Assembly: GCA_000432655.1 (NCBI GenBank)
Contig: HF986342.1
Coordinates: forward strand, 12,026 to 25,147
Origin: Bacteroides sp. CAG:1060
Lineage (GTDB): Bacteria > Bacteroidota > Bacteroidia > Bacteroidales > UBA932
Length of the DNA stretch: 13,122 nt
Direction: 5' to 3'
Shown: one piece after another, positions 1-7,446 of the stretch
Layout: each line of letters opens with the position of its first letter
Numbering within the stretch: position 1 is the stretch's first letter
The notes under the pieces: generated by a model
Told to the model about the DNA's origin: nothing
What the model saw: only the letters and a program-made list of their open reading frames with translations
The model's database searches: none
Made by a program: the position numbers and the translations under genes

Positions 1-1
1 C

Positions 2-88
2 GGAGAGATGACCACGACCTGCCTTACCGGGGCGTTTCGCAAGAGTGCAAGCGTGCGTGCTGAGTTCTTGTCTTATGTCAAAGAATGA
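2..88 (+). CDS. Possible 3' end of an unidentified gene (partial)
   Basis: A reading frame is open from the left edge and stops with TGA at 86-88. It encodes a 28-residue tail ending in FLSYVKE. I do not recognise the family. It is supported mainly by context: the stop lies 18 bp before a strong hairpin at 107-151, as expected for a gene converging on the minus-strand beta-propeller gene. Another + frame (stop at 61-63) and a minus frame are also open to the edge, so chance is a real alternative. Confidence 0.3.
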   Translation, partial: GEMTTTCLTGAFRKSASVRAEFLSYVKE

Positions 89-106
89 CCGGAATAATGA
101 TTGATA

Positions 107-151
107 TAATAGAAACATGGGGCCGACATTGTCAGTCCCATGTTTCTATTA
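107..151. terminator. Long hairpin, probable bidirectional terminator
   Basis: This is a 45-nt near-perfect palindrome. Positions 107-121 pair perfectly with 137-151 (15 bp). The stem continues through 122/136, 123/135, 124/134 and 125-127/131-133 to a 3-nt loop (ATT, 128-130). Only 122/136 and 124/134 are not Watson-Crick. In + strand RNA the first is a G-U wobble and the second a mismatch; in minus-strand RNA the roles swap. It lies 14 bp beyond the stop of the minus-strand beta-propeller gene. There is no classic T tract on the + side, and the minus side is only moderately U-rich, so intrinsic termination is inferred. Confidence 0.65.
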
Positions 152-164
152 GGCCTGTTCGGCA

Positions 165-1295
165 TCATATTTTGAATTTGACCTTGATTACAGCCGGGTT
201 GTCATTATCCTTGAGTTCAAGACCTGTTTTGTCAATGACATACCTCTTGAGCGGATCCGTGGTTTCGCTATGTCCGTATTCCAGGTAGAGGAAATAATAA
301 TACTCCTTGTCTGCCGCCAGGAAAAAAACAGGTGGTACCGGATCGGCGGAAGATGACTGCCAGCGGATACCTTTTCCCCCATCGGTTATAAAGTTCCATA
401 CGGAACTGTTCTCTCCGAAAGCGGAAACGTAGATGTCGTTTTTGGTCATGAGGGCGGTTGGACATTTGATTCCCTTGTCTTCAAATGCATCGCCAATCAG
501 CATCCACGGGTCAGAAGCGTTTTTGAAGTAGCTTTTTGAGAGACCTTTACTCCCTAAGTCCATATAGAAAGAACTCTTTATATCTCCGTCTTGGGCGATG
601 TAAGAATAGCAGGAACCGAATTCATATGAGAGGAAATAAGAGTTGTCATATCCTTGGAAAACACTTGGCTTAAAAGACATTGAAATACAGAAATCGCTGT
701 CTTTAGCTTCCATGCCTTTATCAATTATCTCACCGTCTTCGTTGAAGGAAACCAGCCTGTATCCATGGTCATCAATCATATATGGATTTGAGAAATAAGC
801 AGCCACGCCTCCGTTCTTGAGAGGAAGAATGCCGTCAGCGGTGTTGCCTCTGATGTCTAACTTTGTTTTCTTTATAAAAGAGCCGTTTGCCGCATTGTAT
901 CTGACAATCTCGTTCTTACTCGTAACGCCTATGATTTCTTTTCTTTTTGAATCTAAGCAGATATCTCCAAGATGAATGAATTCTTCCGGGCCGTTGCCTA
1001 TCTTACCGATGGTGTGGCAGTAATTTCCTTTTTGGTCAAATTCCAGTATTTCTGACCCGTAGAATAGGAAAATCTTGTCGTCAAGGGTAAGAATTTTATT
1101 TGCGGTCGGTACAATTACAGAATTTGCTTCCAATTGGATGACACTGACATCATCTATGTATGGTGACAGGTTGTCAACTTCTTTCGTGCAGTTGAAAAGG
1201 TCAATCTTTTTTGCGTCCGTTTCTGAAATAATAGATTTCGGATTGGCGCACCCAAATGCCAATATGGCTATTGACAATAAATATAAGGGTTTCAT
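165..1295 (-). CDS. 6-bladed beta-propeller lipoprotein (BF3164-like)
   Basis: This 376-residue protein starts with a short lipoprotein signal peptide: Lys2, a hydrophobic stretch at residues 4-14, and a lipobox-like AFGC with the lipidated cysteine at residue 16. It should be anchored in the cell envelope. Around residues 80-115 it carries the hallmark of Bacteroidota 6-bladed beta-propeller proteins: a strand ending ILEFDQKGNY followed by IGKIGNGPEEF. Further repeat-like strands follow (EIVRYNAANGSFIKK, RLVSFNEDGEII). Family members are abundant in gut Bacteroidota. Their ligand is usually unknown, so no substrate is proposed. The gene stands alone, divergent from feoAB, with its own promoter-like motif and a hairpin just after the stop. 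Its DNA looks more AT-rich than the neighbouring housekeeping genes. Confidence 0.85.
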   Translation of the reverse strand: MKPLYLLSIAILAFGCANPKSIISETDAKKIDLFNCTKEVDNLSPYIDDVSVIQLEANSVIVPTANKILTLDDKIFLFYGSEILEFDQKGNYCHTIGKIGNGPEEFIHLGDICLDSKRKEIIGVTSKNEIVRYNAANGSFIKKTKLDIRGNTADGILPLKNGGVAAYFSNPYMIDDHGYRLVSFNEDGEIIDKGMEAKDSDFCISMSFKPSVFQGYDNSYFLSYEFGSCYSYIAQDGDIKSSFYMDLGSKGLSKSYFKNASDPWMLIGDAFEDKGIKCPTALMTKNDIYVSAFGENSSVWNFITDGGKGIRWQSSSADPVPPVFFLAADKEYYYFLYLEYGHSETTDPLKRYVIDKTGLELKDNDNPAVIKVKFKI

Positions 1296-1355
1296 AAAAA
1301 ATAGTTAAGATAATGTCTGATTGAATGTGTTTTTGAGATTTGGCGGTCTTGAGGT

Positions 1356-1363
1356 CAAATATA
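1356..1363 (-). promoter_or_regulatory. Bacteroidota-type -7 box for the beta-propeller gene
   Basis: On the minus strand these bases read TATATTTG, an exact match to the Bacteroidota -7 consensus TAnnTTTG. They lie 60 bp upstream of the beta-propeller start codon. No good TTTG -33 element sits at the usual spacing; the nearest sequence is GGTTC at about 1383-1387. The box rests on consensus match and position only. Confidence 0.5.
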
Positions 1364-1419
1364 AAAAATTTTCTCCAAGAGTGAACCGTTTTCTTATCAA
1401 AAATACCTAACAATTGCTA

Positions 1420-1450
1420 TTGACATAATGTGTTGTTTTGTGCATATTTG
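1420..1450 (+). promoter_or_regulatory. Probable promoter of feoAB
   Basis: TTG at 1420-1422 is followed after 20 bp by CATATTTG at 1443-1450. This resembles the Bacteroidota pattern TTG-N19-21-TAnnTTTG, with one mismatch in the TA pair. The same DNA also reads as TTGACA-N17-CATATT in the classic sigma70 layout. Transcription would start a few bases after 1450, giving a short leader of about 15-20 nt before the ATG at 1475. The rest of the 179-bp divergent region (1296-1474) shows nothing beyond this and the opposing -7 box. I see no convincing iron-regulator (Fur) operator. Confidence 0.45.
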
Positions 1451-1474
1451 TGTCGAATTTGAGAAACAACTGTT

Positions 1475-3931
1475 ATGACGCTGGATAAGATACAGATAGG
1501 TGCTAGCGTAAGAATTATTGAGGTGGGAGGAAGAGGCTCTCTTCGCCAGCATTTTCTTGATATGGGAATGATTCCCGGAAGTGTTGTCCGCCTGGTGCAA
1601 TATGCTCCGCTCGGAGACCCTATGGAATTGCAGATTAATGGCTACAGTCTCACTTTGCGCAAGACTGAGGCTGCTATGATAAAGGTGGAGGAATGCTCCG
1701 AGCCTGAAGATGCCGATGTGCACACTGAGACAGTGGATGCTGCCAATCAAGTGCCGCATCCGGGCCTTGGCGAGGGAGGAAAATATCACTCCAAAGACCA
1801 CGCAAACCCTCTTCCGCGGGGTTCTGAACTGACATTCGCCTTGGTCGGGAACCAGAATTGCGGAAAAACCACGCTATTCAACCAACTCACAGGAGCGAAT
1901 CAGCATGTGGGGAATTTCCCGGGAGTTACCGTGGATCGGAAAGACGGCGTCATACGTGGTTACCCTGACACATGCGTGACGGATCTTCCCGGCATTTATT
2001 CTCTTTCTCCGTATAGTGCAGAGGAGATTGTCTCAAGGAATTTCATCCTGAAGGACAAGCCGAAAGCCATAATCAATATAGTGGATGCCGGTAATATGGA
2101 GCGGAATCTCTATCTTACCATGCAACTCATGGAGCTTGATATTCCTATGGTTCTTGCCCTGAATATGATGGATGAACTTACCGGCAATGGGGGCTCTGTG
2201 CGTGTGAACATGATGGAGGAACTGCTCGGCTTTCCGGTCGTTCCCATCTCGGCTGCCAATAATCAGGGCATAGAAGAACTTGTGGAGCATGCCGTGCATA
2301 TCGCCAAATATCAGGAGCGGCCGGTAAGACAGGATCTTTGCAGCCCGGACGGCCCGAACGGTGTCGTGCATCGCTGTCTGCACGGAATAATGCATCTTAT
2401 TGAAGATCATGCCAAAGCGGCAGATATTCCGGTGCGTTTTGCTGCGGACAGGGTGGTGGAAGGAGATGAGCAGATAATAGCTGCTCTGGACTTGTCGCCT
2501 AACGAGAAAGACATGATAGAGCACATCATTCTTCAGATGGAAGATGAAAGGGAACTTGACAGAAATGCCGCAATGGCGGACATGAGATTCTCTTTCATAA
2601 AGAAGTTATGTGCAAAGACGGTCGTCAAACCGCGCGTAAGCAAGGAGTATAAGCGAAGCCGGAGAATAGACAGTATTTTGACTAACCGTTTTCTTGCACT
2701 GCCGATATTTGTGCTGGTGATGTCGCTGGTAATATGGCTCTCGGTAGATGTTCTCGGTGCTCCGCTTCAGGATTTGTTGGAAAGGGGGATTTCTTCGCTT
2801 TCCGGGGTTTGTGACGCCGCTTTCGAACGCTGGGGTGTGTCTCCTGCAGTGCGTTCATTGGTGAGCGGTGGTATATTTTCCGGGGTGGGTACCGTAATCA
2901 GTTTTATCCCGGTAATAGTGATTCTGTTCTTTTTCCTGTCAATGCTTGAGGACAGCGGATATATGGCCAGGGTTGCATTTATAAGTGATACTCTGCTTCG
3001 GAAGGTAGGGTTGAGCGGCAGAAGCATTGTCCCGCTGCTGATAGGCTTTGGTTGTACGGTTCCGGCCGTGATGGCTACAAGGACGCTTCCTTCCGCCAGA
3101 GACAGGAAACTGACAATTCTCCTGACGCCGTTCATAAGCTGTTCCGCCAAGATTCCTATATACGCTTTTCTTACAAGCGCCTTTTTCCCGGGGAAGGGAG
3201 GACTTGTGCTGGTGGTCCTGTATTTGTCTGCGATAGCCGTCGGTATTTTGGTGGCATTATGTGCCAAATTGCTGCATCGCGGGGAAGCTACGACTCCTTT
3301 TGTGATGGAACTTCCCAATTATCGCATGCCTGCACCTAAAAATGTCGGCCGTCTTCTTTGGGACAAGGTCAAGGATTTTATTCAGAGAGCGTTCAGTGTT
3401 ATTTTCATAGCTTCTATCGTTATATGGTTCCTGCAGTCGTTTGATTTCAGGCTGCGTTTGGTGGAGCCGTCTGATAGCATTTTGGCGATGATAGCAGGCG
3501 CCATAGCTCCGGTATTCGCTCCGCTTGGCCTTGGTGACTGGAGGATTGTGACAGCTTTGATTTCCGGATTTTTAGCAAAGGAGAGTGTGGTGGCGACGCT
3601 TCAGGTTCTTGGAGGAGCCGCTGTGCTGACAGGCAAGTCTGCCGTGTCGCTCCTTGCTTTCTGTCTGCTCTACACCCCTTGCGTGGCCGCTATCACCGCG
3701 GTTAAAAGCGAACTTGGCGGCAAATGGGCCGTCATTGAAGTGGTGTTCCAGTGTATGGTGGCTTGGGTGTGTGCTTTTCTGGCATATCACATCAATCTTC
3801 CTACGCTCCTGATTCTTCTGCTGGTGTTGGTTCTTGCGTTGTATGCGGTGTCCTTTATAAAGAAGAAAGGAACTTGCGGTGGGGATTGCTCCTCTTGCGG
3901 AGAGTCCGGATGTCCTAAAATCAACAGATAA
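1475..3931 (+). CDS. feoB: Fused ferrous iron transporter FeoA-FeoB
   Basis: This inner-membrane Fe2+ importer joins FeoA and FeoB in one 818-residue chain, a fusion common in Bacteroidota. Residues 1-72 form the FeoA SH3-like domain. Residues about 73-118 are a polar linker. From about 119 comes the FeoB G domain: G1 GNQNCGKT at 125-132, G2 threonine near 152, G3 DLPG at 170-173, G4 NMMD at 230-233 and an SA-type G5 at 259-260. A helical spacer domain follows, then a membrane domain from about 404 to 795 with roughly ten hydrophobic segments. The Gate regions contain the conserved cysteine motifs GFGCTVP (C527), ISCSAKIP (C556) and YTPCVAA (C736). The tail at 797-813 is Cys-rich (C801, C805, C808, C813), as in many FeoB proteins. 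The stop overlaps the next start (TAATG). All G motifs are intact, so it should be functional. Confidence 0.96.
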   Translation: MTLDKIQIGASVRIIEVGGRGSLRQHFLDMGMIPGSVVRLVQYAPLGDPMELQINGYSLTLRKTEAAMIKVEECSEPEDADVHTETVDAANQVPHPGLGEGGKYHSKDHANPLPRGSELTFALVGNQNCGKTTLFNQLTGANQHVGNFPGVTVDRKDGVIRGYPDTCVTDLPGIYSLSPYSAEEIVSRNFILKDKPKAIINIVDAGNMERNLYLTMQLMELDIPMVLALNMMDELTGNGGSVRVNMMEELLGFPVVPISAANNQGIEELVEHAVHIAKYQERPVRQDLCSPDGPNGVVHRCLHGIMHLIEDHAKAADIPVRFAADRVVEGDEQIIAALDLSPNEKDMIEHIILQMEDERELDRNAAMADMRFSFIKKLCAKTVVKPRVSKEYKRSRRIDSILTNRFLALPIFVLVMSLVIWLSVDVLGAPLQDLLERGISSLSGVCDAAFERWGVSPAVRSLVSGGIFSGVGTVISFIPVIVILFFFLSMLEDSGYMARVAFISDTLLRKVGLSGRSIVPLLIGFGCTVPAVMATRTLPSARDRKLTILLTPFISCSAKIPIYAFLTSAFFPGKGGLVLVVLYLSAIAVGILVALCAKLLHRGEATTPFVMELPNYRMPAPKNVGRLLWDKVKDFIQRAFSVIFIASIVIWFLQSFDFRLRLVEPSDSILAMIAGAIAPVFAPLGLGDWRIVTALISGFLAKESVVATLQVLGGAAVLTGKSAVSLLAFCLLYTPCVAAITAVKSELGGKWAVIEVVFQCMVAWVCAFLAYHINLPTLLILLLVLVLALYAVSFIKKKGTCGGDCSSCGESGCPKINR

Positions 3932-4506
3932 TGCCGGACCTTCATATACCTGCCGGCGGAAGCCGCCTGCTGCTTCACTCATGCTGCGCCCCATGTTCGG
4001 GAGCGATTATTGAGGCCTTGGTTGCCAATGAGATACGCCCGGCGGTGTTTTTCAGCAACTCCAACATTGTCCCTCTGTCCGAATATGAGCTCCGTCGCTC
4101 CGAGCTTGAACGTTACTGCCGGAGTCTTGGCGTGGAGACCGTGAATGATGAGTATGACCATCGTGCCTGGCTTGACGCCGTTCGGGGACTGGAACATGAG
4201 CCGGAACGGGGGCTAAGATGCTTGGAGTGTTTCAAATTCCGCTTGCGTCGTGCCGCCCGGTATGCTTGCTGCAACGGGTACGATGTGCTAACTACATCCC
4301 TCGCCTCTTCCCGGTGGAAGGACCTTGATCAGGTCAATGAAGCCGGTATTGCAGCCTGCACAGAAGCCTCGAAGACATACGGAAAGCCTCTGACATGGTG
4401 GGACCAGAATTGGCGGAAAGGTGGGCTCCAGCCGCGCAGAAACGAAATAATACACGAGCAGAACTTCTACAATCAGACTTTCTGCGGATGTGAGTTCTCC
4501 AAATAA
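3931..4506 (+). CDS. queH: Epoxyqueuosine reductase QueH
   Basis: QueH (formerly DUF208) catalyses the last step of queuosine synthesis, reducing epoxyqueuosine to queuosine at position 34 of tRNA with a GUN anticodon. It is the non-homologous replacement for QueG. The 191-residue protein has the family pattern: HSCCAPCS near the N-terminus (C18, C19, C22), a segment SEYELRRSE, RCLECFKFRL (C97, C100), TTSLASSRWKD, and a C-terminal CGC (C185, C187). These cysteines fit the Fe-S cluster and redox sites of the family. The start overlaps the feoAB stop by one base (TAATG), so translation is probably coupled to that of the iron transporter. No other queuosine gene is in the window. Confidence 0.93.
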   Translation: MPDLHIPAGGSRLLLHSCCAPCSGAIIEALVANEIRPAVFFSNSNIVPLSEYELRRSELERYCRSLGVETVNDEYDHRAWLDAVRGLEHEPERGLRCLECFKFRLRRAARYACCNGYDVLTTSLASSRWKDLDQVNEAGIAACTEASKTYGKPLTWWDQNWRKGGLQPRRNEIIHEQNFYNQTFCGCEFSK

Positions 4507-4511
4507 TTTGC

Positions 4512-4519
4512 TATCTTCG
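4512..4519 (+). promoter_or_regulatory. Possible -7 box for galE
   Basis: TATCTTCG matches the Bacteroidota -7 consensus TAnnTTTG at all but one position. It lies in the largest gap of the + strand run, the 33 bp between queH and galE, and 20 bp before the galE ATG. No clear TTTG -33 element is visible upstream, where it would fall inside the queH 3' end. If real, galE and its followers are expressed at least partly independently of feoAB-queH. Confidence 0.45.
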
Positions 4520-4539
4520 CAGATTAGTAATATTGGATT

Positions 4540-5562
4540 ATGAAACACACTGTACTTGTGTCCGGAGGTGCCGGATTTATAGGAAGCCACGTAACGGTGG
4601 AACTTGTCAATGCAGGATATGAAGTCATTGTCGCAGATAATTTTTCAAATTGTGATATGACCAATTATCACGGGGTATGCCAAATTCTCGGCAGGGAGAT
4701 TCCTCTTGTCAAGATGGATTTCTGCGACACGGAAGCTGTCCGCGAACTGTTTGAGAGCAATAAGATAGATGCTGTTATTCACTTCGCCGCATTCAAGGCA
4801 GTGGGAGAGTCCGTAGCAGCGCCTCTCAAGTATTACTCCAACAATCTTGGTTCGTTTATCAATATTTTGGAATCTGCTCGCGCCAAAGGATGCAATGTGC
4901 TGTTTTCATCGTCTGCTACAGTGTATGGAGAAGCGGACAAGAAGCCTGTTACAGAAGACACTCCTCGTCAGAGCGCCACATCACCTTACGGCAACACGAA
5001 GCAAATCTGCGAAGATATATTGAGGGACAGCGTGAAGGCATATAGCGGTATCAAAGGTATCGCTCTCAGGTATTTTAATCCTATAGGTGCTCATCCTTCC
5101 GCTCTTATCGGAGAGCTTCCGAGAGGGGTTCCCAACAATCTTGTGCCTTTTATCACGCAGACTGCCATTGGAAAACGCGAGTGCCTTTCCGTATTTGGCG
5201 GGGATTATCCTACACCGGACGGAACGTGTCTGAGGGACTATATTGACATTGTGGACTTGGCGAAAGCCCATGTGTGCGCTGTGGACAGAATGCTTGACGG
5301 GAAGATGGAAAAGGAGTACGAGATTTTCAACATTGGTACCGGACGTCCTCTTTCAGTACTTGAGCTTATCAATTCGTTTGAGAGGGTCAATGGTGTAAAA
5401 CTCAATTGGAAAATGGCACCGCGTCGGGCCGGAGACGTAGTGGCGATTTGGGCCGATCCGTCCCTTGCAGAAGCCAAACTCGGCTGGAAGGCGACGCGTA
5501 GCATTGATCAGACTCTTTCCGCCGCATGGGCTTGGGAGAAGCATCTGGCCGGAATACAGTAA
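4540..5562 (+). CDS. galE: UDP-glucose 4-epimerase GalE
   Basis: GalE interconverts UDP-galactose and UDP-glucose in the cytoplasm (Leloir pathway), supplying galactosyl donors for glycans. This 340-residue extended SDR protein has the NAD-binding GGAGFIG at 9-15, the FAAFKAVGES segment typical of GalE near 82-91, SSSATVYG at 123-130, and the catalytic triad Ser125, Tyr150 (SPYGNTK) and Lys154. The RYFNPIGAHPS and RDYIDIVDLA motifs follow. Length is as usual for bacterial GalE (about 338). At the residue corresponding to the E. coli Tyr299 gate (AYWADA) it has Ile303 (AIWADP). That residue is known to influence acceptance of N-acetylated sugars, so dual activity is possible but unproven. The start is fixed by the Rossmann strand beginning at residue 4. 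Confidence 0.95.
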   Translation: MKHTVLVSGGAGFIGSHVTVELVNAGYEVIVADNFSNCDMTNYHGVCQILGREIPLVKMDFCDTEAVRELFESNKIDAVIHFAAFKAVGESVAAPLKYYSNNLGSFINILESARAKGCNVLFSSSATVYGEADKKPVTEDTPRQSATSPYGNTKQICEDILRDSVKAYSGIKGIALRYFNPIGAHPSALIGELPRGVPNNLVPFITQTAIGKRECLSVFGGDYPTPDGTCLRDYIDIVDLAKAHVCAVDRMLDGKMEKEYEIFNIGTGRPLSVLELINSFERVNGVKLNWKMAPRRAGDVVAIWADPSLAEAKLGWKATRSIDQTLSAAWAWEKHLAGIQ

Positions 5563-5564
5563 TC

Positions 5565-6065
5565 ATGTTTGTAGGGCTGATAAGCGATACCCACGGGGTA
5601 TTCTCCGACGAGTTCAAAGATTTTTTTGGACCGGTAGATGTGATTTGGCACGCCGGTGATTTTGGGGGCGGTATTGAGTTTGCGGACTCGATTGCGGGAT
5701 TCAAGCCGCTTGTGGGTGTGTATGGCAACTGTGACGGACAGGACATCAGAAGGGCATATCCTTCATTTCAGGAGATGCAGGAGCAGGGATTGAAGATATT
5801 GATGACGCACATCGGCGGTTCTCCGGGGCATTATGACCTTCGGGCGCAAGCGCTGATAGAATCGTATCATCCAGATGTTTTTGTGTGCGGACACTCACAC
5901 ATACTTAAGGTGATGAACGACAAGAAATATAACTTGTTGTATATTAATCCCGGCGCTTCGGGATTTCAAGGTTGGCATCTTGAACGCACCGCACTGCGGT
6001 TCAAGATAGAGCAGGGGCAGATAAAAGACATGGAGCTGTTCAGGCTCCCAAGGAAAGTTTATTGA
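5565..6065 (+). CDS. YfcE-type metallophosphoesterase
   Basis: This is a 166-residue calcineurin-like phosphoesterase of the YfcE/MJ0936 group (Metallophos_2). The dinuclear metal-site motifs are all present in order: SDTHG (D8, H10), HAGDFGG (D32), GNCD (N55, D57), THIGG (H82) and CGHSH (H110, H112). Characterised members hydrolyse artificial phosphodiesters; the natural substrate is generally unknown and none is proposed here. An in-frame ATG at 5526 would add 13 residues inside the end of galE. I chose 5565 because MFVGLISDTHG begins directly at the first strand of the fold, as in homologues. The start lies 2 bp after the galE stop, so the gene is almost certainly co-transcribed with galE. 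Confidence 0.9.
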   Translation: MFVGLISDTHGVFSDEFKDFFGPVDVIWHAGDFGGGIEFADSIAGFKPLVGVYGNCDGQDIRRAYPSFQEMQEQGLKILMTHIGGSPGHYDLRAQALIESYHPDVFVCGHSHILKVMNDKKYNLLYINPGASGFQGWHLERTALRFKIEQGQIKDMELFRLPRKVY

Positions 6066-6069
6066 TAAT

Positions 6070-7446
6070 ATGGCCGGAAAGTCAAAGACTGTTTGGTACT
6101 GCACTTCGTGCGGCAATGAAAGCTCCAAGTGGATGGGGCGGTGTCCGGCGTGCGGTGAATGGAACACAATGCAGGAAGCACCGGTGGAGCGAGCCGGCAG
6201 GTCCTCCGGGACGTCGAAGCTTTCCGTAAGCGCATCCGGCAGGGCGGCGGTCAAGCCCATGAAGCTTCAGGAGATTTCCAGCAGTTCGGAGTCGAGGGTC
6301 AGTCTTGGCATGACGGAGGTTGACCGGCTTCTTGGCGGAGGTATTGTGCCTGGTTCGTTGGTGTTGATCGGCGGAGAGCCCGGTATCGGGAAATCTACAC
6401 TGAGTTTGCAGATTCCTCTTCATTGTGAGGGACTTAAGACATTGTATGTGTCAGGAGAAGAAAGTGCATCTCAAGTAAAAATGCGCGCAGTAAGACTTGG
6501 GGGCAAAGATGCGGATTGTTTGATTTATTCTCAGACATGCATTGATGATATTATCCGGGAGGCCGACGAGATAAGGCCGGATTTGATGATAGTGGATTCT
6601 GTGCAGACGATGTTTTCCGATGCGGTGGATTCTGCGCCTGGCTCTGTGAGTCAAATCAAGGAAGTGGCCGTACGTCTTCTTCGATTTGCAAAGGAGACTG
6701 AAGTGCCGGTTATACTTATCGGTCATATCACCAAGGACGGATTCATAGCAGGACCAAAGATTCTGGAGCACATCGTGGATGTTGTTCTTCAGTTTGAGGG
6801 AGACAACAGAGGCGCATACCGGTTGCTGCGAAGCATAAAGAACAGATTCGGCTCCACGTCGGAACTGGCCGTGTTTGAGATGACCGGTACCGGCCTTCGG
6901 GAGGTGGACAACCCTTCGGAACTGCTGATTCCGATGCATGAAGAAGGCTTGAGCGGGACTGCCATTGCCGCCACTATTGACGGCACCAGGCCGCTGTTGT
7001 TCGAAGTTCAGGCGCTTGTGAGTTCCGCTGTTTATGGCACGGCTCAACGAAGCACCACCGGATTTGATACCAGGAGATTGAATATGCTGCTGGCCGTACT
7101 TGAGAAGAAGGCCGGGTTCAAGCTTGGCGCAAAAGATGTCTTTCTCAATATGGCGGGAGGGCTTAAGGTCAATGATCCTGCCTGTGACTTGGCTGTGGTG
7201 GGGGCGGTGCTTTCGTCCAATTTTGACCTGGCGCTACCTTCAGATGTATGTTTTGCGGCAGAAATAGGCCTCAGCGGGGAGGTGCGCCCTGTCTCTCAGG
7301 CCGAACGCAGGGTAGCGGAGGCTGCAAGACTTGGTTTTAAGACAATATATTTATCATCATATACCAGTATCGAGAATGTTCCGGGGAATATACGGTGTAT
7401 CCGTGTCCGGGATGTGCCCGAGCTGGTCAGAACACTGTTTAAATAA
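6070..7446 (+). CDS. radA: DNA repair and recombination protein RadA
   Basis: RadA (Sms) is a RecA-like ATPase that drives branch migration and helps process recombination intermediates at replication forks. The 458-residue protein is full length. It has an N-terminal four-cysteine zinc finger (C11, C14, C25, C28 in CTSCG and CPACG), Walker A GEPGIGKS at 102-109, Walker B LMIVD at 172-176, and the RadA signature KNRFG at 257-261. A Lon-like C-terminal domain follows from about residue 280, with the conserved stretch KVNDPACDLAVV. It starts 4 bp after the phosphoesterase stop, and its own stop overlaps the rsmE start (TAATG). Confidence 0.97.
   Translation: MAGKSKTVWYCTSCGNESSKWMGRCPACGEWNTMQEAPVERAGRSSGTSKLSVSASGRAAVKPMKLQEISSSSESRVSLGMTEVDRLLGGGIVPGSLVLIGGEPGIGKSTLSLQIPLHCEGLKTLYVSGEESASQVKMRAVRLGGKDADCLIYSQTCIDDIIREADEIRPDLMIVDSVQTMFSDAVDSAPGSVSQIKEVAVRLLRFAKETEVPVILIGHITKDGFIAGPKILEHIVDVVLQFEGDNRGAYRLLRSIKNRFGSTSELAVFEMTGTGLREVDNPSELLIPMHEEGLSGTAIAATIDGTRPLLFEVQALVSSAVYGTAQRSTTGFDTRRLNMLLAVLEKKAGFKLGAKDVFLNMAGGLKVNDPACDLAVVGAVLSSNFDLALPSDVCFAAEIGLSGEVRPVSQAERRVAEAARLGFKTIYLSSYTSIENVPGNIRCIRVRDVPELVRTLFK

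Noticed and set aside
1411..1460. Fur-type operator before feoAB
   Set aside because: Iron regulation would be expected, but I see only weak AT-rich similarity and no convincing inverted repeat.
1296..1474. Small gene or riboswitch in the divergent gap
   Set aside because: No plausible ORF and no structured leader: the putative start site leaves only about 15-20 nt before feoAB.
2767..3318. Minus-strand open frame of 183 codons inside feoAB
   Set aside because: It lies wholly antisense to the FeoB membrane domain, its product has no recognisable motif, and the + strand frame is certain. It is a shadow frame.
5526..5564. Upstream ATG giving the phosphoesterase 13 extra residues
   Set aside because: The extension overlaps the galE 3' end and precedes the first strand of the fold. 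The ATG at 5565 starts exactly at MFVGLISDTHG.
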